Positions 19,808 to 28,909 of a stretch of 42,492 nt of DNA are shown piece after piece. The DNA is taken from the NCBI GenBank assembly GCA_026398635.1, contig JAPLSM010000190.1, forward strand, positions 1 through 42,492, in the 5' to 3' direction. The position numbers and the translations under genes were made by a program. Numbering within the stretch: the stretch's first letter is position 1; every line of letters starts with the position of its first letter. The stretch comes from Spirochaetota bacterium. GTDB taxonomy: Bacteria; Spirochaetota; Spirochaetia; SZUA-6; Fen-1364. The notes beneath the pieces are model-generated. The model ran no database searches and was not told the origin of the DNA. It saw only the letters and a program-made list of their open reading frames with translations.

Positions 19808-20425
19808 ATGCCGGTACAGGTCAATCCGAACCGCATGGAGCTGCTGAAGCTCAAGCGGAAACAGGTGGTGGCCCGGCGCGGCCACAAGCTGCTGAAGGAT
19901 AAGCTCGAGGGGCTCCTGCGCGACTTCCTGCGCATCGTGCGCGAGTACCGCGAGCTGCGCCGCGCGGTGGATGGCGAGATCAGCACGGTGTTCGCGGGTC
20001 TCGTGCTGGCCTCTGCCGGCATGAACGCATCCGCCTTCCGGGCGGCCCTCGCGTTCCCCTCGTGCACGGCGCGCCTCGAGGTTTCGGAGCGTCACATCAT
20101 GAACGTGCGCGTGCCGGTGTTCCGTTTTTCCCTCGAAGGCAGCCTCGTCGCCTACGGCCTGGCGGACACCAACCGCGACCTCGACCGGGCCATGGGCCGG
20201 GTGCGCGAGGTTCTCGAGCGGATGGTGCGTCTTGCCGAGGTGGAGAAGACCGTCGAGCTTGTGGCTGCTGAAATCGAACGCACCCGCCGGCGGGTGAACG
20301 CGCTCGAATACATCCTCATCCCCCAACAGGAGGAGGCAATCTCCGGCATCGAGGGGAAGCTCGACGAGATGGAGCGTTCCAACACCACGCGCCTGATGAA
20401 GATCAAGGAGATGCTGGGCGCCTGA
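19808..20425 (+). CDS. ntpD: V-type ATP synthase subunit D
   Basis: NPNRMELLKLKRKQVVARRGHKLLKDKLEGLLRDFL; ERTRRRVNALEYILIP. Confidence 0.95.
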   Translation: MPVQVNPNRMELLKLKRKQVVARRGHKLLKDKLEGLLRDFLRIVREYRELRRAVDGEISTVFAGLVLASAGMNASAFRAALAFPSCTARLEVSERHIMNVRVPVFRFSLEGSLVAYGLADTNRDLDRAMGRVREVLERMVRLAEVEKTVELVAAEIERTRRRVNALEYILIPQQEEAISGIEGKLDEMERSNTTRLMKIKEMLGA

Positions 20426-20444
20426 GGGTCAACGGGAGGCGGGC

Positions 20445-20792
20445 ATGGAGAAGAAACGTGCGGCGTTCATGCAGCGCATCCTCGAGCAGATCGACGAGCT
20501 AGAACGCGAGCTCGGGCGCACCCGGGCCGACTGGCAGGAACGTAAGGGCGTCTTCCACGACGAAGGCTATGTGTATCGCGAGAACCTCGCTCTGCTCGAC
20601 GAGGAAGTGCGCGGCGTACATCGTACGCGCGAGGCGCTTGCGGGCATGGATCTCTCGGAGTTCACGGAGGTCGACGACCTGCGTGCCCGGGTCATCAGCG
20701 AGCTCGAGGACCGCTACGACTCCTCGATGCACATGAGAAGCGGCATCGCGATCATCATCAACCTGGTGCGGAGGCTGCCGGCGTGCCTGTGA
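20445..20792 (+). CDS. Uncharacterised 115-aa coiled-coil protein appended to the V-ATPase operon
   Basis: ORF with SD-like GGGAGGC; tightly placed between ntpD and ispG, overlapping ispG start. Confidence 0.75.
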   Translation: MEKKRAAFMQRILEQIDELERELGRTRADWQERKGVFHDEGYVYRENLALLDEEVRGVHRTREALAGMDLSEFTEVDDLRARVISELEDRYDSSMHMRSGIAIIINLVRRLPACL

Positions 20793-21853
20793 GCCGGCCC
20801 CCGCGTTCTACACGGACGGTGAAAGCGGGCAGCCTGCTCATCGGGGGCGGATTCCCGGTCTCGGTCCAGACGATGTGGAAGGCGGCCATCGGGCCGGCGG
20901 ACTTCGAGGCCGTGATTTCGTCGCTGACGCGCCTCGGGGAGCTGGGCTGCGACCTTGTGCGCTTCGCAGTGCCCGATCTGGCGGCAGCCGAGGCGGTCGG
21001 GGCGCTCTCGCGCAGGACCGCGATGCCGATCGCCGCGGACATCCATTTCGACCACACGCTGGCGCTGCGGTGCCTCGACTTTCCGATTGCGAAAATCCGG
21101 ATCAACCCTGGTACGCTCGGGGCCGAGTGGAAAGTCCGCGAGGTGGTGGGGAAGGCCGCCGACAGGGGAGTCGCCCTGAGGGTGGGGGTGAACGCCGGCT
21201 CGCTTCCCCGATCCCTCGAGGGAGAAAAGGATCCCGCGGAAGCCATGGTGAAAGCCGCCGAGGAAGAACTGGAACTCCTCGACCGGCTCTCCTTCCGCGA
21301 CGCGGTATTTTCGCTGAAATCTTCGGATGTCGGCGAGACGATCAGGGCGAACATGCGGTTCTCGAAGGCTCACGATCATCCGCTGCATCTCGGCGTGACG
21401 GAGGCTGGACCCCTGATCCCCGGAATCGTCCGCAGCACCGCGGGCATCGGGAATCTCCTCGAACGGGGAATCGGAGACACGATCAGGGTCTCGCTTTCTG
21501 CACCTGCAGCGGATGAAGTTGTCGCCGGCGTCGAGATCCTGAGAGCAACCGGACGGCGATCAGAGGGGGTCAAGATTATTTCCTGTCCCCGGTGCGGTCG
21601 AACCACATTCGATGTTCAGAACTTCACCGAGGATGTATCTTCTTTCATACATTCCACGAGAAAAACCATTACAATTGCTGTCATGGGGTGCGCAGTGAAT
21701 GGTCCCGGAGAAGCCCGGAAGGCGGATCTGGGTATTACGGGAGCCGGGAAAATGGCGATACTATTCAGGAAGGGTGAGATTGTTCGCAGAGTGACATACG
21801 AACAGGCACTGGAGGCCTTCCAGCAGGAGTTCGACAAGCTATGCGCAGATTGA
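20783..21853 (+). CDS. ispG: 4-hydroxy-3-methylbut-2-enyl diphosphate synthase
   Basis: SVQTMWK, ADIHFDHTLALR, ISCPRCGRTTFDVQ and GCAVNGPGEARKADLGITGAG Fe-S motifs. Confidence 0.96.
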   Translation: MPVSRPPRSTRTVKAGSLLIGGGFPVSVQTMWKAAIGPADFEAVISSLTRLGELGCDLVRFAVPDLAAAEAVGALSRRTAMPIAADIHFDHTLALRCLDFPIAKIRINPGTLGAEWKVREVVGKAADRGVALRVGVNAGSLPRSLEGEKDPAEAMVKAAEEELELLDRLSFRDAVFSLKSSDVGETIRANMRFSKAHDHPLHLGVTEAGPLIPGIVRSTAGIGNLLERGIGDTIRVSLSAPAADEVVAGVEILRATGRRSEGVKIISCPRCGRTTFDVQNFTEDVSSFIHSTRKTITIAVMGCAVNGPGEARKADLGITGAGKMAILFRKGEIVRRVTYEQALEAFQQEFDKLCAD

Positions 21854-22749
21854 CCTTCTGTGTCGCCTTCCTCCTCGCGGCGGCCGCAGGGCTCATGGCC
21901 CAGGCAGGAACCACTCCTTCCTGGCTCCTCTACGAACAGGGAAAGACGTGGGCTGCACAGGGCGAGTTCGGAAAAGCCCTCCAGTACTACAAGGAGGCAA
22001 TCCTCGCAGCCGGTGTCATGCCGGAAGCCGATGAAGCGATCGGCGACGTCTACCGTGAGGAGGGTGAATTCCAGCTCGCCGAGCGTCAGTACACACGCGC
22101 CTACAACCTCAGGAACGCCCTCGTCATCCCCGACGAGAAGTACGATATCCTCAACAAGTGGGCAGGCCTGTACGAGGACCAGGAGCTGTACAGCCTGATG
22201 GAATCGAAGCTCCTCATGATCGTAGCGGAAGACCGGTGGAGCCGGGGCGAGCAGCTGCCGATCCAGGTCGAGCGCAACTATGTCGACAAGGGCCTCGATC
22301 ACGTGCTCGCCCTGTACCGCTTCGACAGCCGTTTCGCGACATCCGCCCATTCGTGCCTCGGCTGGTTCTATTACCGGACCGGACGATATCCGCAGGCCGT
22401 CAGGCATCTCCTGTACGCCGTCATCCTGCAGGTCAGCGAGGTCGCCGATTTCCTGAAGCAGAAGGATCCCGATGTCGCGGTCACCAGTCTCGAGAGCTTC
22501 TTTGACTCGGCCTTGCTGGATCCGGATGTACGTGCCTGGTTCGCAGAATCGAGTTTAGCGTCCGATCTCTATTACCTGTCTGCCGCTGCATGGGAACTCG
22601 GACATCCCCTGAGAGCCCAGGCGGTATGGAAGACGCTTTCGAGCTTGAAGCAAGCGGGGAAGTACGCGGATCTTTCGAAAAGGCAGCTCGTGAAGCCGTT
22701 CCGTGAGCCTTTCCTTGAACCTGTGTACCGGCTTCAGAGCAATCCCTGA
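21841..22749 (+). CDS. Secreted/periplasmic TPR-containing protein
   Basis: Signal peptide MRRLTFCVAFLLAAAAGLMAQA; repeats such as AAQGEFGKALQYYKEAILAAG. Confidence 0.8.
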   Translation: MRRLTFCVAFLLAAAAGLMAQAGTTPSWLLYEQGKTWAAQGEFGKALQYYKEAILAAGVMPEADEAIGDVYREEGEFQLAERQYTRAYNLRNALVIPDEKYDILNKWAGLYEDQELYSLMESKLLMIVAEDRWSRGEQLPIQVERNYVDKGLDHVLALYRFDSRFATSAHSCLGWFYYRTGRYPQAVRHLLYAVILQVSEVADFLKQKDPDVAVTSLESFFDSALLDPDVRAWFAESSLASDLYYLSAAAWELGHPLRAQAVWKTLSSLKQAGKYADLSKRQLVKPFREPFLEPVYRLQSNP

Positions 22750-22778
22750 TTTACGCCCTGAGCCGAGAAGCTGGTACG

Positions 22779-22799
22779 GCCGGTGGGAAACCCGCCGGC
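22779..22799. terminator. Candidate hairpin terminator without U-tract, convergent gap
   Basis: GCCGGTGGG-AAA-CCCGCCGGC, 9-bp stem (1 G-U), 30 nt after the TPR stop codon. Confidence 0.5.
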
Positions 22800-22950
22800 A
22801 ACTCTTCAAGCTCCCTAAGCGAATCCCTAATATTTCTCAATTTATCGAATTAGACAGAATATGCATTATCGGAAGTATTGGAGATGAGGTTTTCGATGTC
22901 ATGATAGATATGCTGATTTGATGCTGTAGTCCTTAAAGCTGTCGCCTGCA

Positions 22951-23235
22951 CTACCGGGGATAGCTCGCCTTCGAAAGCAGCCAGAGCATGAACATCGAAA
23001 CGCCTGCCGCTGCGAACACGTTGACCGTGCCGTTGTTGAACTCGGCAAGGTACTTGATGACCCCGCCGAAGAGCTGGTCAACCAGGCCACCGAGGAACGC
23101 GCCGATAAGACCGACAACGAGCGCGCCCCAGAATCTCCCGAGTACGGGCTTCTTCAGCACGAAGTAGAAAAAAACCGCTGCCGCAACCCCAATGGTCAGG
23201 TAGGTCAGTCCCACGTTGAAATAGAAAAACCACAT
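22951..23235 (-). CDS. Small multi-TM membrane protein (YeaQ/GlsB-like architecture)
   Basis: 94 aa, three hydrophobic segments, glycine-rich VVGLIGAFLGGLVDQLFGG; AAGGAG SD. Confidence 0.7.
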   Translation of the reverse strand: MWFFYFNVGLTYLTIGVAAAVFFYFVLKKPVLGRFWGALVVGLIGAFLGGLVDQLFGGVIKYLAEFNNGTVNVFAAAGVSMFMLWLLSKASYPR

Positions 23236-23262
23236 ACGAAAAAAGCTCCTTAAATCCTTAAA

Positions 23263-23913
23263 TCATGGAATGGTGTGGTATACCATGTGACCGAGGTACT
23301 GCGCTGTAGAGTACAGGGGAATCGAGCGGTTGTACACGCCGTAGGTGACTGCGTACATGGCAAGGTGGATCTCATCGTCGTTCAAGGCCTCACTCCAGAT
23401 TGCGGATACATCGGAATCGCCCGGGCTCAATTCAGCTTTTTCGAATGTCTTGGTGGAACCAAGATACTCGACATCGCGGCGTAAATCGATGTTGCGGGGG
23501 GGGATCCCGTTGTACTGCGCCTCCGATGCAACGGGTTGGTTGAAGTCGATTGCCACGTCGAAGTCGGTATTCTGGTCGCCTGCGTTGATGAGAATCAACG
23601 GCAAGCTTTGCGCGGAAAGCGATCCCGGAGCACTCACTCGATGAAATTGGGCGCCGACCAAATCGTCCCGGGTCCTGAGGTTGATCTCTTTCGATTGAGC
23701 CATGGTATAAAATTTATAATACAGTTCGAAACCATATTGCAATTTGAAGTTGTAGAAGTCTGGAATCGTCGTCGGATAATTCTTAACCTGGAAAACCGGG
23801 TTGAGGTCGGATGCAAGGGTATCCGGGACATCGGGCGGGTCGAGTATCGGAATAATTTCGAGGCCGCAACCGGTCAGCGCCAGGACGAGCGCCACGAGGA
23901 GCGCCCTTCTCAT
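23263..23913 (-). CDS. Putative lipoprotein
   Basis: MRRALLVALVLALTGCG lipobox; 216 aa; no family recognised; strong GGGGAGGGG SD. Confidence 0.75.
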   Translation of the reverse strand: MRRALLVALVLALTGCGLEIIPILDPPDVPDTLASDLNPVFQVKNYPTTIPDFYNFKLQYGFELYYKFYTMAQSKEINLRTRDDLVGAQFHRVSAPGSLSAQSLPLILINAGDQNTDFDVAIDFNQPVASEAQYNGIPPRNIDLRRDVEYLGSTKTFEKAELSPGDSDVSAIWSEALNDDEIHLAMYAVTYGVYNRSIPLYSTAQYLGHMVYHTIP

Positions 23914-24000
23914 GCAGCACCCCTCCCCTTCCCCCTGGTCCCGTAGGCCTGGGGCAGCATCGCTCTTCGGAAAAGCTTCACCCAGCAGCCTCAGGCCGGG

Positions 24001-26565
24001 TCAACCGCCCTTCTCCTGGCCCTTCTTTTGGGTCCGTGCCTCGCCTCGCGCCTTCTCCGCCCGCTCCCGGCGGTCGGCCGCAGCCTCGGCGGCGAGCATC
24101 TTCCCCTTCGACGCCGGCGGCTTCGGGGGCTCGTACCCGCCCTCGACGTCGATGAGCTCGTAGACGATGGACGGCTGCTCCTTCCCCTTCACCTTCAGCA
24201 CGTCGAGCTCCCGCGCGATGACCTTGTCTTTCACCTCGGCGTAGGTGAGCTCGCTGATGAGGATACGGCTGTAGTGCCCTGCCCCCTTGCTGACGTCGTA
24301 GTACGCCTTGTTCGCCCCCTCGAGTCTTGAACCGAGGTTGACCGCGTCGCCGATCACCGTGTAGTTGAGGTGGTCACGCGATCCCATCAACCCCACGGTC
24401 ATGATGCCCGTGCTGATGCCGATGCCGATGTCGATGCGCTGGTTCTCGGACCACATCGCGTTGAAGATCTTGAGGTTTTCCATCTGCTTCAGCGCGCACT
24501 TGCACGCGAGCAGCGCGTGGTCGTCCTGCGCCACTGGAGCGCCCCAGTACCCCATCACCGCGTCGCCGATGTACTTGTCGATCGTACCGTTGTAGTCCTT
24601 GACGGTGTCCGCCATGATCGTGAGGTACTTGTTGAGGAAGTTGAGAAGCTCCTGCGCGGCCATCCGCTCCGAGATGGACGAGAAGCCCCGGATGTCGGAG
24701 AAGAAGACGGTCATGCTCTTGTCCCGGCCGCCCGGCTCGGGGGGGTGCTCGAGGATTTCCTTCAGGACTGCCGGGCCGACCATCTTGCTGAAGATCGCCT
24801 TGTTGCGCCGCTTGTCGCGTTCCTCGAACACCGTCCGGTAGGCGACGACCGCGAGGAAGCACAGGAATGAGCCGAAGACCGGCGCCGAGAGTGTCAGTAT
24901 GTAGGCGTTGAAATCGAAGAGCACGAGGACAACGCCGAAGTAGGCGACCAGGGCCACGACGAGCGCCACCAGCGACCAGACCGTGGACAGGCGGGACGTC
25001 ATGAAGGCGGTCAGCATCACCATGCCGAAGAGGATAAGAATGCTCAGCCAGAACGGCGCATAACGGAGGAAGTTGCCCATGAGGATGGTGTTCAGCGCGT
25101 TCGCGTGGATCTCCACCCCGAACATGAGCCCGAACGGCGTGGGCTTCTGGTCCTCGGCCATGCCCTGTGCGAAGGCGCCCAGCATGACGATCTTGTTCGC
25201 CATCCCCAGGGTGTCATCCCAGGCTTCGGGATCCGATCCGGGCGGCGAGGAGGCGTAGCGGGAGTACGAGCGGACGGGATACGTGGAGGATGACCCGAAT
25301 GTGGCGCTGGAGGGATAACCCATGAAGTTGATCAGCATCTGACCGTGCTCGTCGATGGGGATCCGGAGCTCGGTCAGCACCTTCCGCTGCTCTGCCTTCA
25401 CGACCGCTCCAGTGGCCTCGTCGACTTTCGCCGGCCGTGTGACGATCGAATACGGTTCCAACGCTTTCGTCTCGGAATTGTATCGCTTGGGCGAGGGTAT
25501 GAGAATGTGCTCGCCCAGCTTGACCTCGACATCCGAGAGCTTCACGTTCAGGTACTCGGCGGCGAGGGCCAGCGCGATGGATGGCAGCCACGTCTCCCGG
25601 TACTTGCGCACGACGAACGTGACCCGGTCGACCGTGCCGTCGCCGTCGCGGTCCTCCTCTGTCGCGGGCGGCGCCTTGCTCGTTATCGTCTTCCGCAGCT
25701 CCGCGATCTCGTTCTCGGGGTCATCCCCCTTCGGGGGCCAGGGAATGTCGTGCTCGACATTGTGGGTGTCCCTCCAGGAAAGGCGTTCGAAGGCCGCGGT
25801 GTCGACCTTCGTGTCGACCGAGAGCTCGTCGAGCGGGATCTCCTCCACGAGCTGGGAAGCTCGGGCGACGAGCGACGCGCGCCGGTAGACCTGGTCCTCG
25901 TCCTGCACGTAGTTCGCGTGCCCGTACCCGTACGTGGCCCGAGTGTACGGCGAGAGCGGGGGCTTCATGCCGAGGAAAGAATCCACCTTCTTCCAGTCGC
26001 CCGTGATGCGGGTGATCGTCCCGAAACGCTCCGCGAGGACCTCCTGCCGGTCGAACGGCCCCTCGCCTTCCATTTCCGGGTACTCCTCGCGCTGGAGGAC
26101 GGTCTCGAGGAAGACCCGGCCGTTCTCGCGAATGGCATCGACCACCGCCGCGTCATCCTGGGGGGCTTTTCCATCCGGCTCGTTGAAGAAGATGTCGAGG
26201 AACAGGGCCCGCTCGCGCTCGTCCTGATTGCGAATCCGCGAGAAGGTGTTGAGGAGGTCCGCGTGCCGGTAGCGCGGGAACGGCCACCGGCCGAACCGGG
26301 CGAGCGCCCGTTCGTCGATGCCGACGATCAGGATGTCCGGGGAGATCCGCGGGTTCGTCTCCTCGACCGTCACTCCCTCCTGGATCCGTGTGGTGGCCTT
26401 GGGGTTCTTCATCCGGAAGTTGAAGTCCAGGACCTTGGTCTCGAGGTTGGAGATGAGCAGGGTCCCGTACGTCATGCCGGCCATGAGCCCAAAGACCACG
26501 AGCCCGATCAGGAGCCCGAACCACTTCGTCTCGAGGAAGCGCCTCGTGAACCCTTTCTCTGCCAT
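24001..26565 (-). CDS. CHASE2-domain class III adenylate cyclase
   Basis: Extracytoplasmic CHASE2-like region (ILIVGIDERALARFGRWPFPRYRHADLL), TM segments, cyclase domain TVFFSDIRGFSSISE...GTIDKYIGDAVMGYWGAP...YTVIGDAVNLGSRLEG. Confidence 0.93.
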   Translation of the reverse strand: MAEKGFTRRFLETKWFGLLIGLVVFGLMAGMTYGTLLISNLETKVLDFNFRMKNPKATTRIQEGVTVEETNPRISPDILIVGIDERALARFGRWPFPRYRHADLLNTFSRIRNQDERERALFLDIFFNEPDGKAPQDDAAVVDAIRENGRVFLETVLQREEYPEMEGEGPFDRQEVLAERFGTITRITGDWKKVDSFLGMKPPLSPYTRATYGYGHANYVQDEDQVYRRASLVARASQLVEEIPLDELSVDTKVDTAAFERLSWRDTHNVEHDIPWPPKGDDPENEIAELRKTITSKAPPATEEDRDGDGTVDRVTFVVRKYRETWLPSIALALAAEYLNVKLSDVEVKLGEHILIPSPKRYNSETKALEPYSIVTRPAKVDEATGAVVKAEQRKVLTELRIPIDEHGQMLINFMGYPSSATFGSSSTYPVRSYSRYASSPPGSDPEAWDDTLGMANKIVMLGAFAQGMAEDQKPTPFGLMFGVEIHANALNTILMGNFLRYAPFWLSILILFGMVMLTAFMTSRLSTVWSLVALVVALVAYFGVVLVLFDFNAYILTLSAPVFGSFLCFLAVVAYRTVFEERDKRRNKAIFSKMVGPAVLKEILEHPPEPGGRDKSMTVFFSDIRGFSSISERMAAQELLNFLNKYLTIMADTVKDYNGTIDKYIGDAVMGYWGAPVAQDDHALLACKCALKQMENLKIFNAMWSENQRIDIGIGISTGIMTVGLMGSRDHLNYTVIGDAVNLGSRLEGANKAYYDVSKGAGHYSRILISELTYAEVKDKVIARELDVLKVKGKEQPSIVYELIDVEGGYEPPKPPASKGKMLAAEAAADRRERAEKARGEARTQKKGQEKGG

Positions 26566-26630
26566 GCCGTCCCCCTCTCAGCGTGAGCGCGCCTCCCCGG
26601 GCGCCCGGTCCCGCGCGGGCGGGGATGTCG

Positions 26631-27347
26631 TTATTGTATCTTCCCGGCCACCTTCAGCGCAATCAGCCGGTTCTTGGCGAGCTGGGTCCAGCCGCTGGAC
26701 GGCCACTCGGCGTCGAGCTGCTCGTAGCGCGACTTCGCCTCGTCCCATGTCCCGGCGTCCTCGGCGAGGCGTCCCAGCGCGAAGAGGGCCCGGGGGGCCA
26801 CCGACGTTCCCTTCCAGCGGGTGACAATGTCCTTGTACAGCGCTGCGGCTCCCTCCCGGTCGGCCTTTTCCTCGATGCAGGTGGCCGCGTTGAACAGGGC
26901 GATCGGCGCGAGGTAGCTCGCGGGGAAACGGCGCGCGAGCTCACGGTAGTCGGCAGCGGCCTCGTCCCATGCGGCGAGCTCGAAACGCAGGTCGGCGCGC
27001 AGCAGCAGCGCGCGCTGGCTGCCGTACAGCCGGCCGGGGCGTTTCACCAGCCCGTCGAGCCGTTCGAGGAGGTCCTTCTGGATCGCCTCCTTCTTCGCCG
27101 TGTCCGTCTCCGCGAGCCACGAGTCGTAGATCTCCTGCGCCTGCTCGACCCGGAGCGTGGCGTCCGCGGACTGCCGTCGGGTGATCTCGGACCATCCGAA
27201 ATACCCCACGAGGAAGACGAGCGCCGCGCCGAGGATGCCCCAGAGCGCGAAGCGGAAGCGGTGGATGAATCCGGTGAGCGCCAAGGCGATGCGCCGGCCT
27301 ACTCTCACCTGCTCGGGCTGCTGCTGCTGAACCTGCATGATGGTCAT
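26631..27347 (-). CDS. Membrane-anchored TPR-like protein
   Basis: ATG at 27347 overlaps the upstream regulator stop; one TM ([20 protein letters not shown]) then TPR-like repeats. Confidence 0.8.
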   Translation of the reverse strand: MTIMQVQQQQPEQVRVGRRIALALTGFIHRFRFALWGILGAALVFLVGYFGWSEITRRQSADATLRVEQAQEIYDSWLAETDTAKKEAIQKDLLERLDGLVKRPGRLYGSQRALLLRADLRFELAAWDEAAADYRELARRFPASYLAPIALFNAATCIEEKADREGAAALYKDIVTRWKGTSVAPRALFALGRLAEDAGTWDEAKSRYEQLDAEWPSSGWTQLAKNRLIALKVAGKIQ

Positions 27348-28867
27348 ACCCCTCTTTCCCTGATGATGCCGAGCTCCTTCACGAGCTTGGAAAGGTAGCT
27401 GCGCTGGATCGAGAGCTCGCGGGCTGTCCGGGTCTGGTGCCACCCATTAGCCTCGAGGGCACTCTTGATGAAATGCCGCTTGAACACCGCGAGCGCCTCG
27501 CGGAGCGTGCGCCCCGCATAGGCCTCGTCGCCGGGGCCCGCGCTGCCGCTCAAGGTGAGCTCGTCGGCGTCGATCAGCTCGCCCCGGGCGAACACGACGG
27601 CCCGTTCGACCGCATTGGCCAGCTCGCGCACGTTGCCGGGCCACGCGTACGAAAGCATGGCCTCCATGGCGCCGCTTGTGAACCCGCGTACCGGTTTCTT
27701 CGCTTCAGCGGCGTGGCGGCGCAGGAAGTGCTCCGCCAGCAGCGGGATGTCCTCGCGCCGCTCCCGCAAGGGCGGGATGCGGATCGGTAGGACATTCAGC
27801 CGGTAGAAGAGATCGGTCCGGAACCGGCCCGCCGATACCTCTTCACCCAGCTCCCGGTTGGTCGCCGCGATGATGCGCACGTCGACCACCCTGGGCTCGT
27901 CCGCGCCCACGGGCTCGAAACTACGGCTCTGCAGCACCCGCAGCAGCTTCGCCTGCACCGTCAGCGGTATGTCCGCGATCTCGTCGAGAAAGATCGTGCC
28001 GCCGTCGGCGAGCTCGAACCTGCCCCGGCGCTCCGCAGCCGCATCCGTGAAGGCGCCCCGCACGTGACCGAAGAGCTCGCTCTCGAGCAGGCCCTCGGGC
28101 AGCGCCGCGCAGTTGACCCGGATGAACGGACCGTCGCGGCGGGGACTCGCGAGGTGGATCTGCTCGGCGAACAGCTCCTTGCCCGTCCCGCTCTCGCCCA
28201 GCAGCAGCACCGACGAGTCGGTCTCGGCCGCCTTGCGGGCGATCTCGAGCTTCTCCTTCAGCTGACGGCTCTCGCCGACCAGCTCGTGCCACGACCCGCC
28301 GGGCGGCACCTGCCGGTCGCGCAGGCGAGCCAGCTCATCGCTCACCTGCTGGTAGGTGCCCGCGTTCTGGATGGCGATGGCCGCCTGCGTCGAGAAGACC
28401 TCGAGCCACTCGAGATCCTCCTCGGTGAAGGTTCTGCCGCCCTTCTTGTTCAGGATCTCGATGACCCCCACGCATCGGTCTTTCAGGCGCATCGGGACGG
28501 CGAGGATGGAGGACGCGGGGTAGCCGATCTGCTCGGCGATGTCCCGGCGGAACCGGGGATCTGCGGCGGCGTCGTTCACGATGAGCGCGGTGTTCTTCTC
28601 GGCCACCCATCCGGCGATGCCCTCGCCGAGGTTGAGGGAGAACCGCTTTACGCTGGGTCCCTTGGGTCCGAGGGCGATCTCGAAGTAGAGCTTGCCGTTC
28701 TCCGGGTTGACGAGCATGAGCGAGGAGGCCTCTCCCCCGGTCAACTCCGACGCGCTCTCGATGATGAGCGTCAGGAGGCCCGTGCGGTCGGTCCACGCGG
28801 AGTTGATGCGTACGTAGATGTCGAGCAGCACCGCGAGCTTCTCGCGGTCGGGGGTGAACCGCAGCAT
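27344..28867 (-). CDS. GAF-domain sigma-54-dependent transcriptional activator
   Basis: N-terminal GAF; AAA+ [54 protein letters not shown]-terminal Fis-type HTH. Confidence 0.95.
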   Translation of the reverse strand: MLRFTPDREKLAVLLDIYVRINSAWTDRTGLLTLIIESASELTGGEASSLMLVNPENGKLYFEIALGPKGPSVKRFSLNLGEGIAGWVAEKNTALIVNDAAADPRFRRDIAEQIGYPASSILAVPMRLKDRCVGVIEILNKKGGRTFTEEDLEWLEVFSTQAAIAIQNAGTYQQVSDELARLRDRQVPPGGSWHELVGESRQLKEKLEIARKAAETDSSVLLLGESGTGKELFAEQIHLASPRRDGPFIRVNCAALPEGLLESELFGHVRGAFTDAAAERRGRFELADGGTIFLDEIADIPLTVQAKLLRVLQSRSFEPVGADEPRVVDVRIIAATNRELGEEVSAGRFRTDLFYRLNVLPIRIPPLRERREDIPLLAEHFLRRHAAEAKKPVRGFTSGAMEAMLSYAWPGNVRELANAVERAVVFARGELIDADELTLSGSAGPGDEAYAGRTLREALAVFKRHFIKSALEANGWHQTRTARELSIQRSYLSKLVKELGIIRERGV

Positions 28868-28909
28868 CCCGATTGATCGCTCCCGGGCACCGCCGGAGGA
28901 GGCCCGGGG

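Noticed and set aside
18170-20326. 718-aa - strand ORF antisense to ntpA/B/D
   Set aside because: Low-complexity His/Arg/Asp/Leu shadow translation opposite well-conserved V-ATPase genes.
22703-22921. 72-aa + strand ORF across the TPR 3' end and the AT-rich gap
   Set aside because: Starts inside the TPR gene out of frame, has no SD and no recognisable motif; more likely chance.
23276-23285. Perfect palindrome TGGTATACCA
   Set aside because: Within the lipoprotein coding end (HMVYHTIP); a single 10-bp palindrome with no partner sites.
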